Part shown: positions 17,644-25,669 of the stretch, one piece after another
Position numbering within the stretch: position 1 is the first letter of the stretch
Layout of the letters: each line of letters starts with the position of its first letter
Source of the DNA: UBA11524 sp964464815
GTDB lineage: Bacteria > Bacillota > Clostridia > Christensenellales > Aristaeellaceae
Direction: 5' to 3'
DNA: 64,000 bases
Assembly (NCBI GenBank): GCA_964464815.1
Contig: CAYXHF010000002.1
Span: forward strand, 62,001 to 126,000
Program-made: the position numbers and the translations under genes
Notes under the pieces: generated by a model
The model's database searches: none
The model's input: only the letters and a program-made list of their open reading frames with translations
Told to the model about the DNA's origin: nothing

Positions 17644-18294
17644 TTAGTTCAGGAATCCGATTCGGTTCAGCGGCCATATGCGCAGCGTCACCGTACCCAT
17701 AATCTGCTCCTCCGACACCGCGCCGACCAGCGTGCTTCTGCTGTCGCGGGAGGTGGAGCGGTGGTCACCGACCACGAAGTAGCGCCCGTCCGGCACCTGA
17801 TAGGGCAGCTGAATGGAGCAATCGCCCAGCGCCTTGTCGGTGATGTATGGCTCATCGAGCAGCTCGTCATTGATATAGATGTTGCCGTCGGCGTCGATGT
17901 TCACCCATTCGCCCGGCAAGCCGATGACGCGCTTGATCAGCACCTTGTTGTTGTAGTAGAAGGCGATGATGTCGCCGCGCGACGGGTTTGACCCGCGCAC
18001 CACCATGGTGATTTCGCCCTGGCCAACCACCGGCGTCATGGATGTGCCGGAGATTTGCAGGATGGGCATGACCATCGTCGCCACGAGGATGGCCACAGCG
18101 GCCACCACCAGCAGTGTGTACAGCGTGCTGCGCAGGGCGCGACTGTAGCTGTGTTTTCGCTTCTCGCGGGTGATTTCGGCCTCCAGCTGTGCGACCGTTG
18201 GGGCGTGCTGTATCTGCTGATGCGCCTGTTGCGTCGCCTGCTCTGTCTGCGCCAGTAGCGTTGCGTCAGATGGAATTTTCTCTTGTTCTGACAT
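17644..18294 (-). CDS. lepB: type I signal peptidase (pilus-locus)
   Basis: 216 residues. A cytoplasmic N-terminal segment of about 55 residues rich in Gln and Ala precedes one membrane helix (about 60-80). The catalytic Ser is in SGTSMTP (about 85) and the general-base Lys in LIKRVIGLPGE (about 120); the box VVGDHRSTSRDSRS near 175-188 is also present. The family removes signal peptides on the outer face of the membrane. Its place in the operon, 45 bp before the giant adhesin and with pilins and sortases downstream, suggests a role in processing or folding these pilus proteins, as for SipA-type enzymes in streptococcal pilus islands. A second, housekeeping lepB would be expected elsewhere in the genome. 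Confidence 0.93.
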   Translation of the reverse strand: MSEQEKIPSDATLLAQTEQATQQAHQQIQHAPTVAQLEAEITREKRKHSYSRALRSTLYTLLVVAAVAILVATMVMPILQISGTSMTPVVGQGEITMVVRGSNPSRGDIIAFYYNNKVLIKRVIGLPGEWVNIDADGNIYINDELLDEPYITDKALGDCSIQLPYQVPDGRYFVVGDHRSTSRDSRSTLVGAVSEEQIMGTVTLRIWPLNRIGFLN

Positions 18295-18328
18295 CAGCCC
18301 TCGCCCCTTTCTGTATCATTGATGCGTT

Positions 18329-18709
18329 TCATTTGCCCTTTGCCTGTCCTTTCTGCGTCCTGGACGTCGGGGACTGACTGGGCTCCTGCCGCAGCTTCTC
18401 GGCCTCTTGACGTGCCTTGCGGAGGATTTCCTCTGCCTCCTGCTTTGCCTTGCTGACCGTTTCGTCAGCGATGCGCTGCGCGTTTTGCTCGTACTGTTCG
18501 GCGGCCTTCTGTGCCGCCTCAAACACGCCGTTGAGCTTCAATGCCGCCTCGGCGATTGATCCGCACGTGTCCAGCTGAATTTGCCGGCTTTTGAGGGCTT
18601 CCTCCGCCACTTCGAGGCGTTTTTCCAGCTCCTCATATTCCTTGGCCTGTTCCAGCAGCAGGGCCAGCAGTGCCGGCCGGCCCAATTTCCGTAGTTCTTT
18701 ATCCGTCAT
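18329..18709 (-). CDS. small coiled-coil protein of unknown function, first gene of the pilus operon
   Basis: 126 residues, no signal peptide and no membrane helix. An N-terminal LRKLGRPALLALLLEQ segment is followed by heptad-like repeats up to about residue 115, including GSIAEAALKLNGVFEAAQ and many Ala/Glu/Lys/Gln, then a short basic tail. Similar proteins are commonly found next to signal peptidase and Cna_B genes in Clostridia, but I know no experimentally shown function. A cytoplasmic scaffold or a chaperone for the secreted adhesin is one possibility. The gene is the first after the operon promoter; its start ATG 18709 has a GGAGG site a few bases upstream. Confidence 0.8.
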   Translation of the reverse strand: MTDKELRKLGRPALLALLLEQAKEYEELEKRLEVAEEALKSRQIQLDTCGSIAEAALKLNGVFEAAQKAAEQYEQNAQRIADETVSKAKQEAEEILRKARQEAEKLRQEPSQSPTSRTQKGQAKGK

Positions 18710-18740
18710 GCTGACTCCTCCTGTCGGTCAATGTAACAGT

Positions 18741-18759
18741 TTTATCGTTTTACGATAAA
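18741..18759. promoter_or_regulatory. perfect inverted repeat in the pilus operon leader (8+3+8)
   Basis: TTTATCGT-TTT-ACGATAAA, 32 bases before the first start codon and about 45-60 bases into the expected transcript. It could be an operator or an RNA hairpin. No T-run follows on the minus strand. Confidence 0.65.
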
Positions 18760-18773
18760 TTCTGTCCACTTTA

Positions 18774-18789
18774 TGCCATAGTTATGGCA
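18774..18789. promoter_or_regulatory. perfect inverted repeat just downstream of the pilus promoter (7+2+7)
   Basis: TGCCATA-GT-TATGGCA, starting about 13 bases after the predicted transcription start. This is a normal position for a repressor operator blocking clearance from the promoter at 18809-18836. The regulator is not identifiable from the window. Confidence 0.65.
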
Positions 18790-18808
18790 GTATGGTTCTA
18801 CATGGTTT

Positions 18809-18836
18809 ATTATACCATTGAATGGATTTCTGTCAA
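18809..18836 (-). promoter_or_regulatory. sigma-A promoter of the pilus/adhesin operon
   Basis: TTGACA and TATAAT are both exact consensus boxes, separated by 16 bases, on the minus strand. The predicted start is near 18802, giving a leader of about 90 bases that holds two perfect palindromes. No other comparable promoter is seen before the terminator at 2390, so the transcript would be about 16.4 kb. Confidence 0.88.
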
Positions 18837-19120
18837 GTCGCCATTTTTCTTTACATTTTGTCATCTTTGATATGTTTTGTATTCTTTGCACAGTTTCATC
18901 AAGCGTTTTTGTTTATTTTTACTTATTTCGTGAAAGCGTTATCGTAATTGTTGTATTTCGTCCTTTCATTTCTTTCCCATTGGGAAAACTCTGCTTTTTT
19001 GACCTTTTGCTTGCTATCGAAGTGTTACATTTTCGTCATATTTACCGCCCAGAATCTTCCTGTTTTGTCTGTATTATGGAAATGTAACTTTCCGCACTTG
19101 GAAACACCTTTGCTATTAGT
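18837..19120. other. T-rich gene-free stretch upstream of the pilus promoter
   Basis: About 280 bases of markedly T-rich plus strand between the pilus promoter and the terminator of the neighbouring SH3b gene. The only open frame (plus, 18818-19087) lacks a ribosome site and has the Phe/Ile/Val-heavy composition of translated T-rich DNA. I see no gene. It may serve as an upstream activator or bent-DNA region. Confidence 0.5.
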
Positions 19121-19159
19121 AAAAAAAATGCGGAGCAGCCTGTTTTCAAGCTGCCCCGC
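19121..19159 (-). terminator. rho-independent terminator after the MucBP/SH3b gene
   Basis: GCGGGGCAGC and GCTGCTCCGC pair over ten bases (one G-U) around a ten-base loop, then A and eight T on the minus strand. It lies just after the stop at 19169. Confidence 0.88.
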
Positions 19160-19168
19160 ATGGGGAAA

Positions 19169-22100
19169 TTACTCGTTGTCCTCCGACTTCTGATATGCAT
19201 CAGAGCGGCGGCGATGACGCGTACCCTCCGTGGTCGTCGGCGCATTCGACTGCGCCACCGGACGCGCGTAAGGATTCTCCTGCCGCATCGGCGGTTCGGT
19301 TCGCATCTGCGGTTCAACCTGCGTCTGCGGTGCGACCTGCGTCTGATTCGGCTGGTTCGTCACCTGCTGATAACCGACTTGTGGTCTGTTCTCCTGATTC
19401 TGCTGCACAGCCGGGCGTACCTGCACCGGCGAAGCACTGCCGTTCGTCGTCGGACGCTGCTGCGGCGCGGCGTAGGCGCCTGCACGCTGCTGCGGCTGCG
19501 ACGGCTGACCAGCCTGACGCGCCACCGGACGGTCGGCGCTGCGGGCTGCCTGCGCACGGCGCTGTGCCGCACGGCGGGCCATTTCGCGCTGCTTCTTCTG
19601 ATACTGCACGAAGGCCAGACCACCGCCACCCAGCAGAAGCACCAGTGCCAGCACCACAAACACGATTACGCCGGAGTTGCTGCTCTCATTCGTCACCGGA
19701 TATGTCACCGTTGCCGACGGCAGCGGCTCCAGGGTCGGCGTCACGGTCGGTGTGGCCGTTGCTTCCTGACCCGGCAGCGGTTCCAGGGTCGGCGTGGCCG
19801 TTGCGACCGGGCCGGGCGTGTTGAAGCCAGTCCACGGGACGTAGCTGACCTGCACGCCGCTACCCTGCCAATCGTTGATGGTCTTGTCCTCCTCGGAAAT
19901 CAGACCACCGGTCGGATTTGACGTGCTGCTCGTGCCGCTATTGTTGTTCTTGATGCCTTCCAGGTATTCGCTGCTCTGCAGGAATTCTTCCAGCTCCTCC
20001 ACGCTCATCTGGTGGAAGTAGGAGCCGTTGACGTAGCCATCCATGTCGTTGTAGCGGATGTGATACCACGTTTCGCCATCCGTGCCCACGCTTGTGCCAT
20101 ACACGAAGCAGAAGGCGTAATTGTACAGGCGGCCAATGCGGTTCGAGCTGCTGCTGGCCGACTGACGGAAGTTGACGTAGCTGCTCGTCTTCACATAGCC
20201 ATAGCTGGAATAGTTGGTCGGGTCGTAGGGCTGTGCCGTGAAGCTCGGCGCGGGTTCAGGCGTGGCGTTCAGATTGGTCAGGTACGCCTCAATCTCCTGC
20301 TGCGTCATGAAGCGGAGCATATCATAGCGCACATAGCCCCATTCGCCCGCATACTGCACGCGGTGCCACGGCATGTTGTCCAGATACGTCTGGCCGGAGA
20401 CATACACCACCTCACCCTGCATCAGGTAGTACTGCACCAGGCTGTAATCACCCGGCATCAGGCGCAGCGGCACATTGTTGCCCACTGCATAGGCGTAGCC
20501 CATTTCCTGCGAGGGTTCGGGCGTGATGTAGGGCGTTGCCGTGGGTGTGGCCGTATTCTGGCTCTGCTCCCACTGCTGGATGTAGACCTGTGCCTGTTCC
20601 GGCGTCACATAGCGCAGATTCTCGTCCTGCACGTAGCCGCTCATGCCTTCCAGCGTGGACACGATGTCCCACGTCTGGCCGTCCACCTGCATCTGCGTGC
20701 TGACATACACCAGCACATTGGCCTGCAGGTTCGCCATCACATAGTTGCCAGCGCCCACACCCGTGCGCATGCTCGTTTCGCGCATCGTCACGGCGTATCC
20801 TTCATACGGCACGGCCGTGGGTGTGGCGGTAGGCGTTGCGGTCGGAGTTGCCGTGGGCGTCGCGGTCGGCGTTGCCGTAGGCGTTTCCGTCGCCAGCTGG
20901 CGGTAGTAGAAGACGACCTCCTCCTGATCAATCGTGCCATCGGCAAAGACCGTCAGGACGATGTATTCGCTGCCGGGCACCAGCTCGTAGTTTGCCTGCA
21001 AGTCAGCGGGCATCGGGCGCAGGGTGTACGTACCCGGCGCATACGTCACCGTCTGGGCAGAAGCCACCGGCATGCCGTAGGTGTCGCGGTACTCAATCGT
21101 AATCGTTGCGCTCTTGGGTTCTGCGGTGGGCGTGGCGGTCGGCGCTTCCGTTGCCTTCAGGTTGTAGAGGAAGTCCACCTCCACCGGATTGCTCGTGCCG
21201 TCGTTAAACACGGTCAGCTCCACCGTGGTGTAGCGGCTGTCCAGCTCATAGCCAGCCATCAGGTCCACCGGGCTGGGATAAACGGTGTACGTGCCAGGCT
21301 CGTAGGTGAAGCGCTGCGAGGAGGCGACCTTTTCCCCTGCCATATTGCGGTAGTTGACCGTCACCGTCGCGCTCTTGTTCTCCGGCACGGGCGTTTCCGT
21401 CGGCACAGGCGTTGCCCCTGTTGACGCCGCATACGCATCGCTGGCCTCTTGCGTCATCAGGGCCAGGAACTTGCTCATCACATAGCCACGCTGGCCATCG
21501 ACCATGACGTTGGCCCACTGTTCGCCCTCGTCGTTGTAGAGCTCGTTAAAGATGTAGACCGTGCTGTTCGTATTCAGGCGCGTCAGCACCGTATTGCTCT
21601 TCTTCGTCGAAGGCTCGGAGCGCAGGGCAACCTTGTTGCCTGTCACCGTGGCATAGCGGTTGACCTCCTGTCCCACAGGAATCGGCGCGGCCGTAGGCGT
21701 CGCGGTCGGTGTGGCTGTCGGTGTTGCGGTCGGCTCCGCCGTCGGCGTGGCTGTGGGCGTCGCGGTCGGCGCTTCGGTCGGTTCATTCTCCACCGGACGA
21801 TACCAGAAGGCCAGATCATCCGGCGACAGGCTCATGCTGCCATCGTCATAGATGGTCAGTCCAATATACTCCTGACCGGGCACCAGCTCATAGCCGGGAT
21901 AGAGGTTCGCAGGTTCGGGCAGGATGATATGCTCACCCGGCCACAATTCGCGCACCGTCGGATCAGCGACGGTTTCGCCATAGGTGCTGAAATAGTAAAT
22001 CGCCACCGTCACCGGGCTGATTTCCACCACCGGTGCTTCGGTCGGTGCTTCCGTCGGCACCTCCGTGGGTGCTTCGGTCGGCGCAACATACGGATCGGCG

Positions 22101-23245
22101 TAGACGAACGTCACGCTGGCCAAATCCGTCGTGCCATCGCCATAGAGCGTCACCGTCTGGCTGTCCGCGCCAAGTAGCACATAGCCGGACACATTCGCGC
22201 TGTCTGCCCAGATGGTGTTCGCGCCCTCCTGAATCGTCTTCTGCTGATAGTCCAGCATCGTGCCGTTCTCGTGGTAGTAATACACATCAATCGTCGATGT
22301 GACTATCTGGGGCATCGTGTAATGGAACACGACCGGGTTCGGGCTGGCCGTGCCGCCGTTATCGACCCAGACATACTGCGTTTCATCTCCCACCAGCTGA
22401 TACCCGCTGGTGTAGCTGCTGGATGCCGTGACAAAGTTGTCGCCCGGATTCAGCATGCGGTACTCCGTGTCCAGAATCGTGCCGTTGTCATCCAGCTGAT
22501 AGAGGATGGTCACTTCCGCCTGCACCACGGGCGCCTCGGTCGGCACCTCCGTGGGTGCTTCGGTCACAGGCGTCTTCGCGGCGTAGGTGAAGACCACCTC
22601 GGCCGGAGAGAAAACGCCCATGCTGTCCACAAACACATCAATCACGCCGGAAATCGGATCAACCAGCTCGTAATCCCACACGGCGCTGGAATTGGCATAC
22701 ACCTGCGTGAACTGATTCGGGTAGCACATGACATACTGCATATCCAGCTGCACGCCGTCGGTCGTGACATAGCGCACCGGAATATCCACCGAGGATTCCG
22801 GGCCACCGGTCGTGTCACTTGGCATCTCCCGGGAGGAGAGATACAGCGGGAACATGCCGCTGTAGACGCTGTTCACGTCATAGCCGATGTACTGCGCATA
22901 CAGCGTGTCCAGGCTATCCGCGTCCTGCGTCCAAAGCAGCTGTAAGGTGTAGTCATTTAAGTAGAAGGTGTAGGCTGTGTCAGGGTAATTCACCTGCACC
23001 GACACCGTCGTAAAGAGTGCCGACGAATCAAGCGTCGCCCAGTACGCATGCTCAGGGCTGTTCGGCACAGGCATCGCCTGCGCGCTCTGCATTTCGCCCT
23101 TCGCGTTCGTCCAGGTCACGAAGACCGTCAGGTCCTCCCAATTGTCCAGCGCCAACGCCGGAACGATCCAAGTTGTCATCAGCATTGCCGCCACCATCAG
23201 CACAGACAGCAGTCGGCCAAGCCCCTTGACGCCGGAATGTTTCAT
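19169..23245 (-). CDS. MucBP-like/SH3b repeat membrane protein with long cytoplasmic tail (1358 residues)
   Basis: Signal peptide about 1-33 (VPALA). The outer part carries six MucBP-like beta repeats (pattern V-x-V-x-Y ... G-Y-x-L, at about 135, 240, 315, 405, 620 and 710) and four bacterial SH3 domains (about 525, 800, 890 and 990), linked by PTATPT and PTEAPT stretches. Near residue 1195 there is one membrane helix (VIVFVVLALVLLLGGGGLAF), then RRAAQRRAQAARS and about 140 residues of Gln/Pro/Arg-rich, probably disordered sequence. There is no LPXTG motif, so this is a single-pass protein with the tail inside the cell. SH3b domains usually bind peptidoglycan peptides and MucBP repeats bind glycans, so a wall-sensing or anchoring role is likely but unproven. 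Start ATG 23245 follows AAGGAGGG. It has its own promoter and terminator. Confidence 0.88.
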   Translation of the reverse strand: MKHSGVKGLGRLLSVLMVAAMLMTTWIVPALALDNWEDLTVFVTWTNAKGEMQSAQAMPVPNSPEHAYWATLDSSALFTTVSVQVNYPDTAYTFYLNDYTLQLLWTQDADSLDTLYAQYIGYDVNSVYSGMFPLYLSSREMPSDTTGGPESSVDIPVRYVTTDGVQLDMQYVMCYPNQFTQVYANSSAVWDYELVDPISGVIDVFVDSMGVFSPAEVVFTYAAKTPVTEAPTEVPTEAPVVQAEVTILYQLDDNGTILDTEYRMLNPGDNFVTASSSYTSGYQLVGDETQYVWVDNGGTASPNPVVFHYTMPQIVTSTIDVYYYHENGTMLDYQQKTIQEGANTIWADSANVSGYVLLGADSQTVTLYGDGTTDLASVTFVYADPYVAPTEAPTEVPTEAPTEAPVVEISPVTVAIYYFSTYGETVADPTVRELWPGEHIILPEPANLYPGYELVPGQEYIGLTIYDDGSMSLSPDDLAFWYRPVENEPTEAPTATPTATPTAEPTATPTATPTATPTAAPIPVGQEVNRYATVTGNKVALRSEPSTKKSNTVLTRLNTNSTVYIFNELYNDEGEQWANVMVDGQRGYVMSKFLALMTQEASDAYAASTGATPVPTETPVPENKSATVTVNYRNMAGEKVASSQRFTYEPGTYTVYPSPVDLMAGYELDSRYTTVELTVFNDGTSNPVEVDFLYNLKATEAPTATPTAEPKSATITIEYRDTYGMPVASAQTVTYAPGTYTLRPMPADLQANYELVPGSEYIVLTVFADGTIDQEEVVFYYRQLATETPTATPTATPTATPTATPTATPTAVPYEGYAVTMRETSMRTGVGAGNYVMANLQANVLVYVSTQMQVDGQTWDIVSTLEGMSGYVQDENLRYVTPEQAQVYIQQWEQSQNTATPTATPYITPEPSQEMGYAYAVGNNVPLRLMPGDYSLVQYYLMQGEVVYVSGQTYLDNMPWHRVQYAGEWGYVRYDMLRFMTQQEIEAYLTNLNATPEPAPSFTAQPYDPTNYSSYGYVKTSSYVNFRQSASSSSNRIGRLYNYAFCFVYGTSVGTDGETWYHIRYNDMDGYVNGSYFHQMSVEELEEFLQSSEYLEGIKNNNSGTSSTSNPTGGLISEEDKTINDWQGSGVQVSYVPWTGFNTPGPVATATPTLEPLPGQEATATPTVTPTLEPLPSATVTYPVTNESSNSGVIVFVVLALVLLLGGGGLAFVQYQKKQREMARRAAQRRAQAARSADRPVARQAGQPSQPQQRAGAYAAPQQRPTTNGSASPVQVRPAVQQNQENRPQVGYQQVTNQPNQTQVAPQTQVEPQMRTEPPMRQENPYARPVAQSNAPTTTEGTRHRRRSDAYQKSEDNE

Positions 23246-23297
23246 ATCTGGATTTCCCTCCTTGCGCATACCCATTGTGGGCATTTTGCATATTCTT

Positions 23298-23325
23298 ATT
23301 ATACCGCAGCGACGCCATTTGTCAA
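23298..23325 (-). promoter_or_regulatory. sigma-A promoter of the MucBP/SH3b gene
   Basis: TTGACA-16-TATAAT, both boxes exact, on the minus strand, with a leader of about 45 bases. The 16-base spacing equals that of the pilus operon promoter. Confidence 0.88.
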
Positions 23326-23425
23326 TCACCGGCGTCTGCCGCATTTTCCCTGCGTGGGCGCAGGAATTTCCCCTTTTCCCGTCGAACTATTCTTTCCATA
23401 CCGTATTTCAAGGAGGATGACCCCA

Positions 23426-23986
23426 ATGACCAATGAGAAAGAGCTGACAGAAACGTATCTGGATGGCAGCGTTGTGTTCCCCGGTAAAATCATTCGCGTG
23501 GAGCATTGGCATGTGCGCCTGCCCAATGGCGAAACCGCCCTGCGCGAGGTCGCCTGTCACCCGGGCGCCGCCGGCATCGTGGCACTGGATGAGGAGAATC
23601 GCGTGATTCTGGTGCGCCAGCACCGCATTGCCGTTGGCCGCCTAACCCTGGAGATTCCGGCGGGCAAGCTGGATCATCCGGAGGAGGATCCCTTCCTCTG
23701 CGCCCAGCGGGAGCTGAGCGAGGAAACCGGCCTGACCGCCGACAACTGGCAGAAGCTGACGGTGCTGGAGACCACGCCCGGCTTCTGTAACGAGCGCATC
23801 CACCTGTATCTGGCCACCGTCCTGCACGCAGGGCAGACGCATCCGGATGAGGACGAGTTTGTCGCGACGCTCCGCATGCCGCTGGACGAAGCGGTGCAGA
23901 AGGTCATGGACGGCACCTTCCGCGATGGCAAGACGGCGCTGGCGCTGCTGATGACAAAACAGCTGCTCCAACAAAATAACGGATGA
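23426..23986 (+). CDS. nudF: Nudix hydrolase, ADP-ribose pyrophosphatase type
   Basis: 186 residues. The Nudix box is present at about 84-107 (AGKLDHPEED then RELSEETG) and is preceded by LEIPAG, typical of ADP-sugar hydrolases of the NudF/YqkG group. The spacing between the box Gly and the first Glu is one residue longer than the classical GX5E. The C-terminal half has FxGxxxE-like elements replaced by PGFCNERIHLYLA, common in ADP-ribose enzymes. By family it cleaves ADP-ribose to AMP and ribose-5-phosphate in the cytoplasm. The ATG at 23426 follows AAGGAGG. It is the first of three close plus-strand genes and is divergent from the SH3b gene. Confidence 0.9.
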   Translation: MTNEKELTETYLDGSVVFPGKIIRVEHWHVRLPNGETALREVACHPGAAGIVALDEENRVILVRQHRIAVGRLTLEIPAGKLDHPEEDPFLCAQRELSEETGLTADNWQKLTVLETTPGFCNERIHLYLATVLHAGQTHPDEDEFVATLRMPLDEAVQKVMDGTFRDGKTALALLMTKQLLQQNNG

Positions 23987-24060
23987 AACGCGTCATTTGT
24001 TCCATAAGCCGCAACTTTTTCCGCAAATTCTTCGCATTTCCCGTTCAAGGAGGCTTTGTC

Positions 24061-24234
24061 ATGTCCGACAGGGAACGCCCGAATCCGCTCTACGTCCTGT
24101 TTTTACTGGCGATGGTGCTGATGCTGCTCTTTGGCATCTGGCTGCTCGTCATGGGGCTGACGCATGCCCATCATGTTGAGCCGTCCTGGCTTGGCGAGCT
24201 TATGAAGGCATGGAGGACAGTCATTCATGCATAA
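24061..24234 (+). CDS. small single-pass membrane protein (57 residues)
   Basis: An open frame with an excellent AAGGAGG ribosome site, one hydrophobic helix (about residues 9-33, PLYVLFLLAMVLMLLFGIWL) and a His-containing outer segment (THAHHVEP). Its end overlaps the acetyltransferase start by 8 bases, which suggests translational coupling. I recognise no family. The spacing, ribosome site and overlap argue that it is real. Confidence 0.7.
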   Translation: MSDRERPNPLYVLFLLAMVLMLLFGIWLLVMGLTHAHHVEPSWLGELMKAWRTVIHA

Positions 24235-24880
24235 CAAGCTGCAATCGCTGCTTTCACTGCATGCTGCGCCCACCTCGAATCAGCCTGTCAAGCCTGCGGA
24301 CTACTTTTCCGCCCTGCCGCGTGTGGAAACCGACCGGCTGCTCCTGCGTCCCCTGAGCATGCGTGACGCGGCCGACATGTTCGATTATTCCCGCGACCCG
24401 GAGGTTGCCCGGCATGTGCTATGGGATGCGCATCGTTCCATGAACGATACCAAGGGGTATCTGCGCTATATCATCGGCCAGTACCATAGCGCCTCCCCTT
24501 CCAGCTGGGGCATCGTGTGGAAGGAGAACAACCGCCTGATTGGCACCATCGGCTTCATGTCCTATTCCGAGCCGGACAACGAGGTGGAGCTGGGCTATTC
24601 CCTGGCACGTGCCTACTGGAATCGCGGCATCATGACGGAGGCGCTTTGTGCCGTTTTGCGGGAATGCTTCGTCGTCCTGCGCATTCACCGGGTGGAGGCC
24701 ATGCATGAATCCATCAATCCGCCCAGCGGGCGCGTGATGGAGAAATGCGGCATGCGCCATGAGGGCTGCCTGCGCGGCAAGGTCTTCAACAAGGGACGTT
24801 TCCGGGATGTGGAATTGTGGGCCATCCTGCGTGAGGATTATCTGGGCAAGCGTGAGGAGCGCGCATCGCCCGAGCGATAA
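24227..24880 (+). CDS. GNAT N-acetyltransferase, RimJ/RimL type
   Basis: 217 residues. After a variable N-terminus of about 30 residues, the acetyltransferase fold starts at PRVETDRLLLRPLSMRDAAD, the standard opening of the Acetyltransf_3 family. The acetyl-CoA segment is around LGYSLARAYWNRGIMTEAL, and the C-terminal MHESINPPSGRVMEKCGM contains the N-x-x-S-x-x-x-x-E-K-x-G motif. The substrate cannot be read from the sequence; ribosomal protein N-termini and small amines are typical. It overlaps the small membrane protein gene by 8 bases and is followed by a terminator. Confidence 0.9.
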   Translation: MHNKLQSLLSLHAAPTSNQPVKPADYFSALPRVETDRLLLRPLSMRDAADMFDYSRDPEVARHVLWDAHRSMNDTKGYLRYIIGQYHSASPSSWGIVWKENNRLIGTIGFMSYSEPDNEVELGYSLARAYWNRGIMTEALCAVLRECFVVLRIHRVEAMHESINPPSGRVMEKCGMRHEGCLRGKVFNKGRFRDVELWAILREDYLGKREERASPER

Positions 24881-24886
24881 AATAGA

Positions 24887-24931
24887 AGCGCATGAAAAGC
24901 GAGTCAATTCGCCTTCCATGCGCTATTTTTT
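24887..24931 (+). terminator. rho-independent terminator after the acetyltransferase
   Basis: AGCGCATG pairs with CATGCGCT, with an inner GCGA/TCGC pair, followed by A and six T on the plus strand. It ends the nudF-acetyltransferase unit and sits between convergent genes. Confidence 0.85.
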
Positions 24932-24941
24932 GTTGCTTTGA

Positions 24942-25553
24942 TTATTTCGTCAGGCTGTTCATCCGGCGTTCCAGCACGTCAGGTCGTGCCACCGAATACC
25001 CGAAGAAGCCCAGCACCTCTGCCGCCTGCTGATACACACCGTGCGTGTACGTCACCAGCCCGGCCTTCTCCAAATGCAGCGAGCCATCCTCCGCAAAGAG
25101 GTCGTCGCGCACCTGCACGCCCACGATTTCGCCCATGAACATCGTGTGGCTGCCCAAATCAATCGCTTGCTTGACCTTGCAGGACAGATATGCCGGACAA
25201 TCCGCAATCGCGGGCGCATATTCCATGTTGAGCGCCTTCATCGGCGTCAGGCCGCATTCCTGCCACTTGTCCACATCCTTGCCGGAGCGCACGCCGCAGT
25301 AGTCCAGCGCCTTACAGTGCGCCGTATCGACCAGATTGATTACAAACTCCTGACTCCTGGCAATCAGCTGATGGCTGAAGCGGTTGGAGCGCACGGACAC
25401 GGACACCATCGGCGGCTCACTGTTGATGGTTCCCGCCCATGCGACGGTAATAATATTGGGCTTTGCGTCCTTCTCCGGCGCGCAGCAGGATACCATCACC
25501 GCCGGCACGGGCGCAAGCAGATTGCAGGGATTGAATGTGCGGAATTCCGCCAT
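24942..25553 (-). CDS. flavin reductase-like (flavoredoxin) FMN-binding protein
   Basis: 203 residues of the flavin reductase-like split-barrel family. Recognisable parts are the N-terminal NPCNLLAPVPAVMVSC, the FMN-phosphate region NIITVAWAGTINSEPPMVSV and the VINLVDTAH and CGVRSGKDVDKW segments. Proteins of this type bind FMN and transfer electrons from NAD(P)H or ferredoxin; the partner is not evident here. I start at ATG 25553 (MAEFRTFN), 8 bases after AGGAGG; ATG 25559 is the alternative but sits only 2 bases from it. The gene faces the acetyltransferase and is divergent from the AEC transporter. Confidence 0.88.
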   Translation of the reverse strand: MAEFRTFNPCNLLAPVPAVMVSCCAPEKDAKPNIITVAWAGTINSEPPMVSVSVRSNRFSHQLIARSQEFVINLVDTAHCKALDYCGVRSGKDVDKWQECGLTPMKALNMEYAPAIADCPAYLSCKVKQAIDLGSHTMFMGEIVGVQVRDDLFAEDGSLHLEKAGLVTYTHGVYQQAAEVLGFFGYSVARPDVLERRMNSLTK

Positions 25554-25603
25554 GTTCATTGCCTCCTGTTTTTTGCAGAAAAACATGGATTTTCACGTTT
25601 TTC

Positions 25604-25631
25604 TTGACTTTCTTCCTAAATAGTGTACAAT
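25604..25631 (+). promoter_or_regulatory. sigma-A promoter of the AEC transporter gene
   Basis: TTGACT-16-TACAAT on the plus strand, 39 bases before the GTG start. Confidence 0.75.
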
Positions 25632-25669
25632 ATCGACATGCAATTGTCAATGCAAAAGGAGGCTTTTCC

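Noticed and set aside
15946..17991. 681-codon plus-strand frame opposite the giant adhesin
   Set aside because: It is the complement of the repeated stalk and His/Cys region, with a Phe/Arg/Gly-repeat product and no ribosome site.
18818..19087. 89-codon plus-strand frame in the T-rich island
   Set aside because: Composition of translated T-rich DNA (Phe, Ile, Val, Leu), no ribosome site, and overlaps the pilus promoter.
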